48,981 nt of DNA from Candidatus Azobacteroides pseudotrichonymphae. GTDB taxonomy: Bacteria > Bacteroidota > Bacteroidia > Bacteroidales > Azobacteroidaceae. Shown in pieces: positions 37,695-46,895 of this stretch. The first letter of the stretch is position 1; every line of letters starts with the position of its first letter. The notes under the pieces were generated by a model, which saw only the letters and a program-made list of their open reading frames with translations, did no database searches and was not told where the DNA came from. The position numbers and the translations under genes are program-made. The DNA lies in the NCBI GenBank assembly GCA_002091395.1, contig AP017913.1, forward strand, positions 188,520 to 237,500, in the 5' to 3' direction.

Positions 37695-40481
37695 ATGTTA
37701 GAATCTAATATTTTTATTAAAGGTGCGAAAGTTAATAATCTTAAAAATATTGATATAAAAATTCCTCATAATAAGCTTATTACAATCTCAGGATTATCTG
37801 GTTCTGGGAAGTCATCATTAGCTTTTGGTACTTTGTATGCAGAAGGGCAAAGCCGTTATATAGAGACTATGGCTCCTTATATCCGTCAATTTCTTGGCAA
37901 GAAAAATAAGCCTAAAGTAGATTTTATTAAAAGATTGCCTCCAACTATTGCTGTAGTTCAAAAAACAAATAACTATAATCTGCGTAGTACTATAGCTACT
38001 TCTACTAAAATTTATAATTATATGTGTGTTTTGTTTTCTAAGATCGGGAATATCATTTCTCCAATTAGTGGGAATGTAGTACGCAAACATAACATAAACG
38101 ATTTGTTAAATGAGATGTCACGTTATCCAAATGGAACACGTGTTGTTTTGCTATCCAAAATAATTTCAACTTCATCTGTTAAATTGCGGGTAAAATTGAA
38201 TGATTTAATGCATGAAGGTTTTTCTAGAGTCGAAATCAATAATGAAATTTATAATATTAGAGAACTGCTTGAAAGTAATAAGATATTGAATAATGTTTAC
38301 TTACTAATAGATAGGGTAATTACTGGTAATCATGAAGCAATTTCTCATTTTTCTAATTCTATAGAAACTGCTTTTTTAAAAGGTGACGGAAGTTGTATCC
38401 TTCGTTTTTATACTGAACAAAGTATTATTTCAAAGGAATTTTCACAAAGATTTAAGTCTGATGGAATTGAATTTGAAGAACCTTCTGAATTAATATTTAA
38501 TTTTAATAACCCAATAGGGGCTTGTCCGTTTTGCGGAGGGCTTGGAATAATTTTAAGGTTATCAGAAAAATTAATTATTCCAGATCCTACTTTATCTGTC
38601 TATGATGATGCAGTAGCTTGTTGGAAAGATCACAAAATGAATAAATGGAAACAAGATTTTATCAAAAAATCTTTTCAATATAATTTTCCTATTAATTGTC
38701 CTTACCATAAATTGACACAAAAAGAAAAAAAAATACTATGGCTAGGTAATGAAACGTTGTATGGGATTGAAACATTTTTTAAATATGTAGAAAAAAAATC
38801 ACATAAAGCACGGTATAAAATTATACATATTCGTTATACAGAAAAAAGCATTTGTCCAAAGTGTAAAGGTCGACGGTTAAAGCCCCAAGCTTTATACGTA
38901 AAAGTAGGAAATAAAAGTATTAGTGATTTAATGGTTATGAATATTGCTGAGGTTAATTTATTTTTGAAAAATTTAAAATTAATTAATTGTGATACACAGA
39001 TAATAAAAAGATTGTTGATTGAAATTATGGTTCGATTACAGTTTTTGATTGATGTTGGATTAGGGTATTTAACTTTGGGAAAATCTTCTTCAACATTGTC
39101 TTCTGGCGAAAATTCCCGTATTAATTTGGTAGTAGCACTTGTCAACAATCTTGTTGGTGTCCTATATATTTTGGATGAACCGAGTATTGGACTACATTGT
39201 AAAGATGTGACTTTACTGATTAAAGTTTTAAAAAAATTACAAATATTGGGTAATACAGTTATATTAGTAGAAAATGATGAAACATTTATTCGTTTGTCAG
39301 ACTATATTGTGGATATTGGACCAAAAGCAGGGATATATGGAGGAAAAATAACTTATCAAGGAGAAGTTGCAAAACTAGATATGGGTTCTAATAGTTATAC
39401 AATTCGTTATTTGACTAAACAGGAAGTAATTGAAATTCCTTTACATCGTAGAAAATGTGACAATTTTATTTGCATAAAAAATGTTCATAGAAATAATTTA
39501 AAAGGATTTGATGCGTATTTTCCGTTGAATCTTATAACTGTAGTAACAGGAGTAAGTGGATCTGGAAAATCATCTTTAGTTCGTGATGAACTTTATAAAA
39601 AAGTAAAAAAATATTGTGATAGTGGTGAAAAAGATGAGAATGTTTTAGGTGATTTGTATTCTGTAAAACATGTTAAATTTATAGATCAAAGTCATGTTAG
39701 AATATCTAAGCGTTCTAATTTAGTGACTTATACTAAAGCTTTTGATGAAATACGAAAATTGTTTGCTGAACAACCTTTGTCAAAGCAATTGCGTTTTACT
39801 TCATCATCATTCTCACTTAATATAGAAGGAGGTAGATGCAAAGAATGTAAAGGAGAAGGACTAATCAAAGTGAAGATGCAATTTATGCCTGACGTGGTTT
39901 TAGAATGCGAATTCTGTCGAGGTAAAAAGTTTAGTGAAAATATTTTGAATGTGAAATATCATAATAAAAATATTTATGATATTCTTAATATGACTGTTGA
40001 TGAGGCATTTTTTTTTTTTAAAAAACAAGAATACAATACTATTGTAGATAAAATTATTTGTAGATTAGAACCTTTACGTGAAGTAGGCTTAGGTTATATT
40101 GAACTTGGACAAAGTTCTGATACATTTTCTCGTGGAGAAAATCAACGATTAAAACTTGCTTGTTATATTTTTGATAAAAAACTAAAATCGACTTTATTTA
40201 TTTTTGATGAACCTACTGTTGGGCTTCATTTTTATGATATTAAGAAATTAATATACATTTTTAATGTATTAATTGCTCATGGGAGTACAGTTATTATTGT
40301 AGAACATAATATGGATATTATAAAAATTGCAGATCATATCATCGATTTAGGACCTGATGGAGGAGAGAATGGTGGAAATTTGATTGCTGTTGGAACTCCA
40401 GAAGAAATCATTAAGAATAGCAATTCTGTTACAGGGAAGTTTTTAAAAGTAAAATTAAAAGAAAATGACGGCTTTGATTAA
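37695..40481 (+). CDS. uvrA: Excinuclease ABC subunit A, UvrA2-like form
   Basis: UvrA detects bulky DNA lesions and loads UvrB. The 928-residue protein has both ATPase domains: Walker A GLSGSGKSS (residues 33-41) and GVSGSGKSS (619-627), with Walker B ILDEPSIGLH and IFDEPTVGLH. The C-terminal zinc finger (CKECKGEG, CEFCRGKK) is intact. Oddities: the signatures are LSSGEN (468-473) and FSRGEN (811-816) instead of LSGGE. The first-domain switch His (usual VEHDE) is Asn527 (VENDE), while the second keeps VEHN. It resembles the second UvrA form of Bacteroides. The final codons overlap the next gene by 17 bases. Confidence 0.9.
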   Translation: MLESNIFIKGAKVNNLKNIDIKIPHNKLITISGLSGSGKSSLAFGTLYAEGQSRYIETMAPYIRQFLGKKNKPKVDFIKRLPPTIAVVQKTNNYNLRSTIATSTKIYNYMCVLFSKIGNIISPISGNVVRKHNINDLLNEMSRYPNGTRVVLLSKIISTSSVKLRVKLNDLMHEGFSRVEINNEIYNIRELLESNKILNNVYLLIDRVITGNHEAISHFSNSIETAFLKGDGSCILRFYTEQSIISKEFSQRFKSDGIEFEEPSELIFNFNNPIGACPFCGGLGIILRLSEKLIIPDPTLSVYDDAVACWKDHKMNKWKQDFIKKSFQYNFPINCPYHKLTQKEKKILWLGNETLYGIETFFKYVEKKSHKARYKIIHIRYTEKSICPKCKGRRLKPQALYVKVGNKSISDLMVMNIAEVNLFLKNLKLINCDTQIIKRLLIEIMVRLQFLIDVGLGYLTLGKSSSTLSSGENSRINLVVALVNNLVGVLYILDEPSIGLHCKDVTLLIKVLKKLQILGNTVILVENDETFIRLSDYIVDIGPKAGIYGGKITYQGEVAKLDMGSNSYTIRYLTKQEVIEIPLHRRKCDNFICIKNVHRNNLKGFDAYFPLNLITVVTGVSGSGKSSLVRDELYKKVKKYCDSGEKDENVLGDLYSVKHVKFIDQSHVRISKRSNLVTYTKAFDEIRKLFAEQPLSKQLRFTSSSFSLNIEGGRCKECKGEGLIKVKMQFMPDVVLECEFCRGKKFSENILNVKYHNKNIYDILNMTVDEAFFFFKKQEYNTIVDKIICRLEPLREVGLGYIELGQSSDTFSRGENQRLKLACYIFDKKLKSTLFIFDEPTVGLHFYDIKKLIYIFNVLIAHGSTVIIVEHNMDIIKIADHIIDLGPDGGENGGNLIAVGTPEEIIKNSNSVTGKFLKVKLKENDGFD

Positions 40482-40983
40482 ATCTTTAAGGGGTTTTGTT
40501 CCTCATTTTGGTGAAAATTTGTATTTAGCAGATAATGCAGTAATTATTGGCAATGTAACTATAGGAAACGATTGTAGCATTTGGTTTAATGCTGTATTAA
40601 GAGGCGATGTAAATGCTATCTATATTGGAAATAGGGTAAATATTCAAGATGGTTCGATTATTCATACACTTTATGGAGAATCAGTAACTGAAATTGCTGA
40701 TGATGTAAGTATCGGGCATAATGCAGTTATTCATGGAGCTAAAATTGAAAGTGGAGTTTTAATAGGTATAGGTGCAGTAGTATTAGATCACGTTTTAGTT
40801 GGTGAGGGTTCATTAGTTGCTGCAGGCTCTATTGTTCTTAGCGGCACGAAAATAGAAAAAGGAAGTATTTATGGTGGCATACCAGCTAAATTTATAAAAA
40901 AGATAGGAACAGAATATACAAATATAGTTAATCATAAAATTGCCAAAAATTACTTGATGTATGCAAAATGGTATAAAGAATGA
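40465..40983 (+). CDS. Gamma-carbonic-anhydrase-like left-handed beta-helix protein (YrdA/CaiE family)
   Basis: This 172-residue hexapeptide-repeat protein forms a left-handed beta helix. It shows SIWFNAVLRGDVNAIYIGNR and the three metal His in IIHT and SIGHNAVIHGAKI, as in gamma carbonic anhydrases, and the YGGIPAKFIKKI close. Whether it hydrates CO2 is unproven; many bacterial members have unknown roles. It starts 17 bases inside uvrA, in another frame, so translation is probably coupled. Paired hairpins follow it at 41020-41049 and 41094-41130. Confidence 0.9.
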   Translation: MTALIKSLRGFVPHFGENLYLADNAVIIGNVTIGNDCSIWFNAVLRGDVNAIYIGNRVNIQDGSIIHTLYGESVTEIADDVSIGHNAVIHGAKIESGVLIGIGAVVLDHVLVGEGSLVAAGSIVLSGTKIEKGSIYGGIPAKFIKKIGTEYTNIVNHKIAKNYLMYAKWYKE

Positions 40984-41019
40984 TTAATTATTTATGAATA
41001 AATGCAATTTGCGTAGTGG

Positions 41020-41049
41020 AACAAAAATTATAAATTTTTAATTTTTGTT
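41020..41049 (+). terminator. First hairpin after the gamma-CA-like gene
   Basis: Eleven-bp perfect arms AACAAAAATTA and TAATTTTTGTT flank an eight-base loop, 37 bases after the stop codon. It is likely the transcription terminator of the uvrA transcript. Confidence 0.55.
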
Positions 41050-41093
41050 GTTAGTAAAAATTAAAATTAAATGATGTTTGGATTTTATTAGAG

Positions 41094-41130
41094 TAAAATA
41101 TTTTTATACATACGTTATAAAAATATTTTA
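41094..41130. terminator. Perfect 15-bp hairpin in the convergent spacer
   Basis: TAAAATATTTTTATA (41094-41108) and its exact reverse complement (41116-41130) flank a seven-base loop CATACGT. It stands beyond the first hairpin. It may be a second or bidirectional terminator. Confidence 0.5.
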
Positions 41131-41613
41131 AAAATTGGTAGGGTAATATAATAATAAAATATTGTAACATGTTGCGTTATATTGATTTTAAGTTTTTGTT
41201 CTCAATTACAATGTAATCATTGACTAACATTTTATGTATAAAAAATAATTAAAACAATTAAAATTAAAAATTATTGTAGAAAATTACAAAATTTCCAGTT
41301 GAACATGTGAAGTGTAGAAAAATTCCTCCAGAGATACAAATTTTGTAATCAATGTGTAAATAGCAATTATCAAATATTATGAAGTATATATTTACAACTT
41401 AAGATTTTATAAAAAATATATTCAGATTCTAATTTTAAATTGCCTTTTGATGCACTATATCATTAAAACAATTTTCAAATTGTATTTTTAATCATTAAAA
41501 TAAAATAAAAATAATATTTTGATTGAATTTATATTGAATATTTTAGTTGGTTTTATAAAAAATGTATTTTATGCTTTTACATTACTTAACACAAATAAGA
41601 CTTTTTAAAATTT

Positions 41614-43122
41614 TTACATTAATACTTTAATTGCTTTTTTAATTCTTGTTATAGTTTCTTCTTTTCCAAGCATTTCAATAATATAAAAAATATTTGGACC
41701 TTTTGCAGCACCAACTAATGATAATCTGCAGGCATTCATAATTTTACTTGTATGATAATTTTTGTTAGCTATCCAAGTTTTTATTGCTTTTTCTAAAATT
41801 TTTGAAGAAAAATTTGAAATTGATGTTAATAAAGTGCACAACTCTGTTAATTGTATGGAACTTTCTATTTTCCAGTGTTTTTGGACAGAATGTTTTTCAT
41901 ATCTAATTGGAGCAATAAAAAAAAAATCGGATTCAATCCAAAAATCTTTAATAAAATTCACTCGATTTTTGACCATTCTGACTATTTTGGCTATTCTATC
42001 AAAGTTTTGGTTTTCAAGTTTATTAGCATAGTGATGAAGAAATAATTTTGCTATATCTTCGTCAGATTTTTGTTGAATATATTGATGATTAAACCATTTG
42101 GCTTTCTGGTAGTCAAATTTAATACCATTTCTACTACATTTATCTAAAGAAAATAATGTTGATAATTCGTTGATAGAAAAAATTTCTTGGTTATTATTAG
42201 GTGTCCAACCTAATAAAGCTAAAAAATTGATAAGTGCTTCTGGCAAATACCCAATCTCACGATATCCAGAAATATGTTCTTTAGTTTTATGATCTATCCA
42301 TTGTAAAGGAAAGATAGGAAATTCTGATTGTTTACTATCTCGTTTATTTAATTTCCCTTTTCCATTTGGGTTTAGTAATAATGGCAAGTGAGCAAATATT
42401 GGAATTGTTTGCTCCCACCCTAAATATTGATAGATGATAATATGGAGCGGAGTTGATGGCAACCATTCTTCACCTCTAATAACATGAGTAATTTTCATTA
42501 AATGATCATCTATAACAGATGCTAGATGGTATGTTGGAAGATTATTTGATGATTTATAGATCACTTTATCGTCTAAAGTTGAAGAGTTAATATTTATTTT
42601 ATTTCGTATTAAATCGTTTATTACAATTGTTTGTCCAGGGGTAACTTTAATTCGTATTACGTATTGATCGTTATTAGAAATTCTTTTTTTTGTTTCTTTT
42701 TTAGATAGTGTTAATGAGTTAATCATATTCATTCTTGTTGAAGCATCATATTGAAAATTTGGAATATTATGGCGTTTATGTTCTAAATCTTCGTATGTAT
42801 CAAAAGCAATATAAGCCAAATTTTTACTTAGTAATTTATCTATATATTCCCTATATATAGCTTTTCGTTCAGATTGTCTGTAAGGTCCATAATTTCCGTT
42901 ACAATGTGGCCCTTCATCAAAGGTAATTTTAAGCCATTTGAATGTTTCAATAATATATTTTTCTGCTTCAGAAACAAAACGGGCAGAATCTGTATCATCA
43001 ATTCGTAAAATAAAGCTCCCATGATATTTTTTAGCAAATAAATAATTGTACAAAGCAGTTCTCACCCCTCCAATATGCAATGGGCCTGTAGGACTAGGAG
43101 CAAAACGAACACGTACTTTCAT
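41614..43122 (-). CDS. gltX: Glutamyl-tRNA synthetase
   Basis: GltX charges tRNA-Glu (class I synthetase). The 502-residue protein begins VRFAPSPTGPLHIGGVRTAL with the HIGH motif as HIGG. It has IRFRID-type LRIDDTD, the IRGEEW loop and the KMSKS equivalent as KGKLNKRDSK (KLSKR is usual, Ser to Asn). The C-terminal anticodon-binding part (about 330-500) is complete. If no gatCAB or glnS exists elsewhere, glutaminyl charging needs checking. It is divergent from yajC across 165 bp. Confidence 0.95.
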   Translation of the reverse strand: MKVRVRFAPSPTGPLHIGGVRTALYNYLFAKKYHGSFILRIDDTDSARFVSEAEKYIIETFKWLKITFDEGPHCNGNYGPYRQSERKAIYREYIDKLLSKNLAYIAFDTYEDLEHKRHNIPNFQYDASTRMNMINSLTLSKKETKKRISNNDQYVIRIKVTPGQTIVINDLIRNKININSSTLDDKVIYKSSNNLPTYHLASVIDDHLMKITHVIRGEEWLPSTPLHIIIYQYLGWEQTIPIFAHLPLLLNPNGKGKLNKRDSKQSEFPIFPLQWIDHKTKEHISGYREIGYLPEALINFLALLGWTPNNNQEIFSINELSTLFSLDKCSRNGIKFDYQKAKWFNHQYIQQKSDEDIAKLFLHHYANKLENQNFDRIAKIVRMVKNRVNFIKDFWIESDFFFIAPIRYEKHSVQKHWKIESSIQLTELCTLLTSISNFSSKILEKAIKTWIANKNYHTSKIMNACRLSLVGAAKGPNIFYIIEMLGKEETITRIKKAIKVLM

Positions 43123-43156
43123 AAAAGTTGTTACACTTATAAAAAATAATCAAGCA

Positions 43157-43183
43157 AATATATAGTATTGTATACTATATATT
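43157..43183. promoter_or_regulatory. Perfect palindrome in the gltX/yajC divergent promoter region
   Basis: AATATATAGTAT (43157-43168) and its reverse complement (43172-43183) flank a three-base TGT centre. It lies between divergent starts, 35 bp upstream of gltX and 105 bp from yajC. It may be an operator or simply AT-rich symmetry. No matching regulator was identified. Confidence 0.35.
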
Positions 43184-43287
43184 GGAATTTATTTTTTGTT
43201 TTTAGTAAAAAAAAATTAAATTCGAGTGAAATTTGTAATTTCACTTTTTGGTTAAGATTAATCTAAAATTTAATTAGTAGTTGTTTG

Positions 43288-43602
43288 ATGAATATTTTAT
43301 TAGATGTACCTGTCACATCCGGGAACTCGTATAGTGGGTTAATATTAATTGTTTTGATATTTGTAATCATGTATTTTTTTATGATTCGTCCACAGCAAAA
43401 ACAAAAGAAAAAAATAGAGAAACAAAGGGAAGGACTGAAAGTTGGAGATAAAGTGATAATTTCTAGTGGTATACATGGGAATATAAAGGAAATCAATGAA
43501 ATGTTTTATATGATAGAAATTTCCGAAAATGTAAAAATTAAAGTAGATAAACTTTCTGTATTTGCTGTAGTTGATAGTAATGAGTGTGTATCAAAAAAAT
43601 AA
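43288..43602 (+). CDS. yajC: Sec translocon accessory protein YajC
   Basis: YajC is a small inner-membrane protein associated with SecDF. The 104-residue product has one N-terminal membrane helix (about residues 17-36) followed by the family signature FFMIRPQQKQKKK and the KVGDKVIISSGIHGNIKEI beta domain. I use ATG 43288; a TTG one codon upstream is in frame. coaE follows after 102 bp. In Bacteroides I recall nusB before and a ybbR-like gene between yajC and coaE; both are missing here. Confidence 0.95.
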   Translation: MNILLDVPVTSGNSYSGLILIVLIFVIMYFFMIRPQQKQKKKIEKQREGLKVGDKVIISSGIHGNIKEINEMFYMIEISENVKIKVDKLSVFAVVDSNECVSKK

Positions 43603-43704
43603 AACAGATTATTTTAATGTGATTGTTAAAAATTAACAAAATATGTTTTTATAATTAATCTAAAATGTATCTGTGTTTACAATGTTTTGAAATATCAAAG
43701 ATGA

Positions 43705-44286
43705 ATGAAAATATTGGGGATAACTGGGGGTATTGGATGCGGCAAATCAGTTGTTGTTAAAGTTTTGAAAACTATGGGGATCCCTGTTTATGATAGTGAT
43801 GATGCATCTGAGAAATTGATTAATTTATCTCAAAATATAAAGAAAAAGTTATCCGAAAAATTCGGTTCAGTAATTTATAATGGGAATGTATTGAACAAAT
43901 TAATTTTTTCTTCGTTGATTTTTAGTCATTCACGCTATTTGTCGTTTGTTAATTCTGTGATTCATCCCGAGGTGTTGCGTGATTTTTTTGATTGGAAAAT
44001 GAAACAAGAAGGAAAATTATTTGTTGGAATTGAAACAGCAATTTTGTTTGAATCTGGATTTGATAAATTGGTTGATATAATAATTAATGTTTTTACTCCT
44101 CTTAATATAAGAGTTCGACGCTTGAAAGTAGAAAGAAAATTGGATAAAAGTGCTATTTTTAGTAGGATAAATAGTCAATTAACTGACAAAGAAAGACTCT
44201 TCAGGTCAAATTATACGCTTGTTAATGATGATAAATATCCTATATTACCTCAAATAGAAAATTTATTTTCAATATTGGGATCTTAA
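43705..44286 (+). CDS. coaE: Dephospho-CoA kinase
   Basis: CoaE phosphorylates the ribose of dephospho-CoA, the last step of coenzyme A synthesis. The 193-residue P-loop kinase has Walker A GITGGIGCGKSVV near residue 5, DSDDASEKL, the conserved FVNSVIHPEVLRDF segment and ETAILFESGFDKLVD. The lid Arg-rich stretch RVRRLKVER is present. It follows yajC on the same strand. No irregularity was seen. Confidence 0.95.
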   Translation: MKILGITGGIGCGKSVVVKVLKTMGIPVYDSDDASEKLINLSQNIKKKLSEKFGSVIYNGNVLNKLIFSSLIFSHSRYLSFVNSVIHPEVLRDFFDWKMKQEGKLFVGIETAILFESGFDKLVDIIINVFTPLNIRVRRLKVERKLDKSAIFSRINSQLTDKERLFRSNYTLVNDDKYPILPQIENLFSILGS

Positions 44287-44862
44287 TTGACAAGTGTCTT
44301 ATAAAATTAATGTATTGAATAAACATCATTATCAAATTAATTTATAATTATAAATAATTGATAAGTTATTTTTTTAATTTAATTTCTATTTACATCGGCT
44401 AGTGTTTTTTGTTTAATTATTATACTGATTATTGTGTAGGTTAATTTTTATGTATATATATAAAGCTAATTTAAATAGTTAATGTTGTATTAAAAGTGTT
44501 ACATTTTATACATTGATTTAAATTTATTTTAATCGTAAATTTAAAATCAAGGTGTGTTTTTATAATTCAAAATGTACTTGAGTTGTGTTCAGATATTTAT
44601 AATCTGATTTTTAAATTTTGTCTTTTATATAAACCAATAAAATTTCTAGTGTAATTGAAAATTATTCTGATGACAAATATTATATCATTTAGATAAGTTA
44701 TTGTATATTCAATTGTGCAATTAGATCGTGTTTTTATTATCATGAATTTGAAATTCACTTAAGTTTTATTGTAAAATTCAATGTATTGAATTAATAAATT
44801 ATTAAATAAGATTTTTTGAAACTATATAAGTAAATTTAAATTCTAATTTAAATACTTTAGTA
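44287..44862. other. Gene-free 576-bp spacer upstream of the sigma-54 regulator
   Basis: No gene recognised. An imperfect hairpin at about 44330-44365 (TTATCAA... with ...TTGATAA) could end the coaE transcript. A perfect ATTTAAATT/AATTTAAAT inverted repeat at 44834-44853 lies just before the regulator start. I see no clear sigma-54 promoter (TGGCAC-N5-TTGC). Confidence 0.5.
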
Positions 44863-46104
44863 ATGACAGCCGCAGAAATTCATCAAATTAAGCAGCGATT
44901 TGGTATTGTTGGCAATAATTCTTTACTTAATTGTGAAATAGAAAAGGCTTTGTTAATTGCACCAGTTGATTTGACAGTATTGATTATGGGAGAGAGTGGA
45001 GTTGGAAAAGAAGTTTTCCCGCAAATTATACATCAAAACAGCATGCGAAAACATGGCCCTTATATTGTTGTTAATTGTGGTGCAATTCCAGAAGGAACTA
45101 TTGATTCTGAATTATTTGGTCATGAAAAAGGTTCGTTTACTGGAGCATTTGCAGAAAGAAAGGGTTATTTTGAAGTGGTAAATAAAGGGACAATATTTTT
45201 AGATGAAGTTGGTGAATTGCCTATGGCTACTCAATCTCGTTTATTACGTGTGCTTGAGTACGGTGAATTTATTAAAGTTGGGTCGTCTAAAGTAAAAAAA
45301 ACAGATGTTCGTATTGTTGCTGCAACTAATGTTGATTTACTGAAAGCGATTAGAAATGGCAAATTTAGGGAAGATTTGTATTATCGTTTGAATACTATTC
45401 CTATTAAAATTCCTCCTCTTCGTGAAAGACAGGATGATATTTATTTATTGTTTCGTAAGTTTGCAAGTAGTTTTGCAGAAAAATGTAGAATGCCTTCAAT
45501 ACATTTAACAGAAGAAGCTAAAAATATACTAATAAGATATCGTTGGGCAGGAAATATTCGAGAATTAAAAAATATTACTGAACGAATATCTATTTTTGAA
45601 CAAGAAAGGAAAATAGATGCAGATCAATTAAAGACTTACCTTGTTTCTTCTGATATTGAGCAACTACCTGCAATTGTTTCTGCTGATCTCAATTTAAAAT
45701 CGTTTGCTAATGAACGTGAAATTTTGTATCAAGTTTTATTTGATATGCGTAGAGAAATTAATGAGTTAAAAAAAAATATTTCTGAATTATTACAAAATAA
45801 AATAAATAATAAGTGTCAATCAGATAATCAATTGTCTGGAGAAACTAATTATTCTCCATTAGTAAGTGAAAAAAATTGTATTACTGTGTTGCAAAAAGAT
45901 TTTAGAGATCAATACATTGATGATGATGATGATGGTTTTGAGTTTAAAAGAAATGAACGAATTTCATCTTTAGAGGAGGTAGAGAAGGCGATGATAATAA
46001 AAGTTCTAAAAAAAAACAAAGGGAATCGTCGTAATGCTGCTCAAGAATTGGGAATATCAGAAAGAACGTTGTATAGGAAAATCAAAGAATATGGAATGGA
46101 TTAA
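44863..46104 (+). CDS. Sigma-54-type AAA+ transcriptional activator
   Basis: This 413-residue protein activates sigma-54 RNA polymerase. It lacks an N-terminal receiver or sensor domain. It starts directly with the AAA+ domain (about residues 15-250) with Walker A GESGVGKE (43-50), the sigma-54 contact loop GSFTGA at 90-95 (canonical GAFTGA), Walker B GTIFLDEVGELP and the WAGNIRELKN segment. An acidic linker follows. A Fis-type helix-turn-helix (RRNAAQELGISERTLYRKI) closes the protein. Bacteroides carries a close relative next to lptE. The role of the Ala-to-Ser change is untested. rpoN is not in the window. Confidence 0.93.
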   Translation: MTAAEIHQIKQRFGIVGNNSLLNCEIEKALLIAPVDLTVLIMGESGVGKEVFPQIIHQNSMRKHGPYIVVNCGAIPEGTIDSELFGHEKGSFTGAFAERKGYFEVVNKGTIFLDEVGELPMATQSRLLRVLEYGEFIKVGSSKVKKTDVRIVAATNVDLLKAIRNGKFREDLYYRLNTIPIKIPPLRERQDDIYLLFRKFASSFAEKCRMPSIHLTEEAKNILIRYRWAGNIRELKNITERISIFEQERKIDADQLKTYLVSSDIEQLPAIVSADLNLKSFANEREILYQVLFDMRREINELKKNISELLQNKINNKCQSDNQLSGETNYSPLVSEKNCITVLQKDFRDQYIDDDDDGFEFKRNERISSLEEVEKAMIIKVLKKNKGNRRNAAQELGISERTLYRKIKEYGMD

Positions 46105-46229
46105 ATTTCAAATTTTTATTGCATAGTTGAATTGAAAATAAGATTAATTAAATTTTTATTTTGTTATAAATTTATAATACACAATTAATAATTGTAATTC
46201 CGTTCGGAAACGATACATTTTTACGGTTT

Positions 46230-46267
46230 TAAAATTCTTATTCTTATTGTTAAGAATAAGAATTTTA
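46230..46267. promoter_or_regulatory. Perfect 17-bp hairpin just upstream of lptE
   Basis: TAAAATTCTTATTCTTA (46230-46246) and its exact reverse complement (46251-46267) flank a TTGT loop. It ends 23 bp before the lptE ATG, so it would lie in the lptE leader or just before it. It could be a terminator for the regulator gene or control lptE translation. A smaller TTCCG/CGGAA hairpin precedes it at 46198-46209. Confidence 0.5.
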
Positions 46268-46290
46268 GATTAATTGATCAATATATATAA

Positions 46291-46821
46291 ATGTTTTGTA
46301 TAAAATATAAATTAAATAGTATACGTTGTATTTTTGTTTTTTTCAACTTGTTTTTGTTTTCAGCATGTTCTTTTTACTATTCTTTTCAAGGTAGTAGATT
46401 GAATTATAATTTGTTAAAAACAATTACAATTCATGATTTTAAAAATAGTACTGCATTTGTTTATCCTAAACTTTCTCAAATATTTGAACAAAGTTTAACT
46501 AATAGATTTGTTGAACAAACGAATTTGAATCTTGTTATGAATAATGGGGATATTGAAATTGAAGGGGAAATTACCAAATATGATGTAAAAAATATAGCCG
46601 TAAATGATGACGATAATTTTGCTTTTCAAGCAAAATTAAGTATTGAAATCAAAGTTAAATATATTAATCACAAAGAGCCCAATTGTAATGTAGAACAAAG
46701 TTTTTTAGTATCTCGAATGTGTGATGTTAATTGTTTTTATAATGTACAAGATATTCTTGTACACGAAATTGTTAATGAACTAATAGATATGATTTATAAT
46801 GCAACAGTAGCGAAATGGTAA
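46291..46821 (+). CDS. lptE: LPS-assembly lipoprotein LptE-like
   Basis: LptE is the outer-membrane lipoprotein plug of the LptD barrel. The 176-residue protein has a signal peptide with a lipobox-like FSAC (about residue 26), so Cys26 would be lipidated. The mature part shows the LptE-like SFQGSRLNYNLLKTITIHDFKNST start, typical of Bacteroidetes LptE. It follows the sigma-54 regulator, as in Bacteroides, which supports the assignment. In that lineage secG lies downstream; here the rRNA region follows instead. lptD is at 15716-18355. Confidence 0.85.
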   Translation: MFCIKYKLNSIRCIFVFFNLFLFSACSFYYSFQGSRLNYNLLKTITIHDFKNSTAFVYPKLSQIFEQSLTNRFVEQTNLNLVMNNGDIEIEGEITKYDVKNIAVNDDDNFAFQAKLSIEIKVKYINHKEPNCNVEQSFLVSRMCDVNCFYNVQDILVHEIVNELIDMIYNATVAKW

Positions 46822-46850
46822 ATTAATATTTAAAAAGTTTATTTTGAATG

Positions 46851-46892
46851 AAATAAATTTTGAATACTTATGTATATATTCAAAATTTATTT
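46851..46892. terminator. Perfect 16-bp inverted repeat after lptE
   Basis: AAATAAATTTTGAATA (46851-46866) and its exact reverse complement (46877-46892) flank a ten-base loop. It ends four bases before the truncated tRNA-Ala. It would terminate lptE transcription, and marks the junction where the tRNA 5' half is missing. Confidence 0.7.
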
Positions 46893-46895
46893 ATA

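Larger units (their letters stand above)
40984..41613. other. Gene-free spacer of about 630 bp with two strong hairpins
   Basis: No gene recognised. The left part carries two perfect AT hairpins (listed separately) after the gamma-carbonic-anhydrase-like gene. The remainder is AT-rich with no clear frame. The gltX 3' end lies at the right side, so this is a convergent spacer and needs no promoter. Confidence 0.5.
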
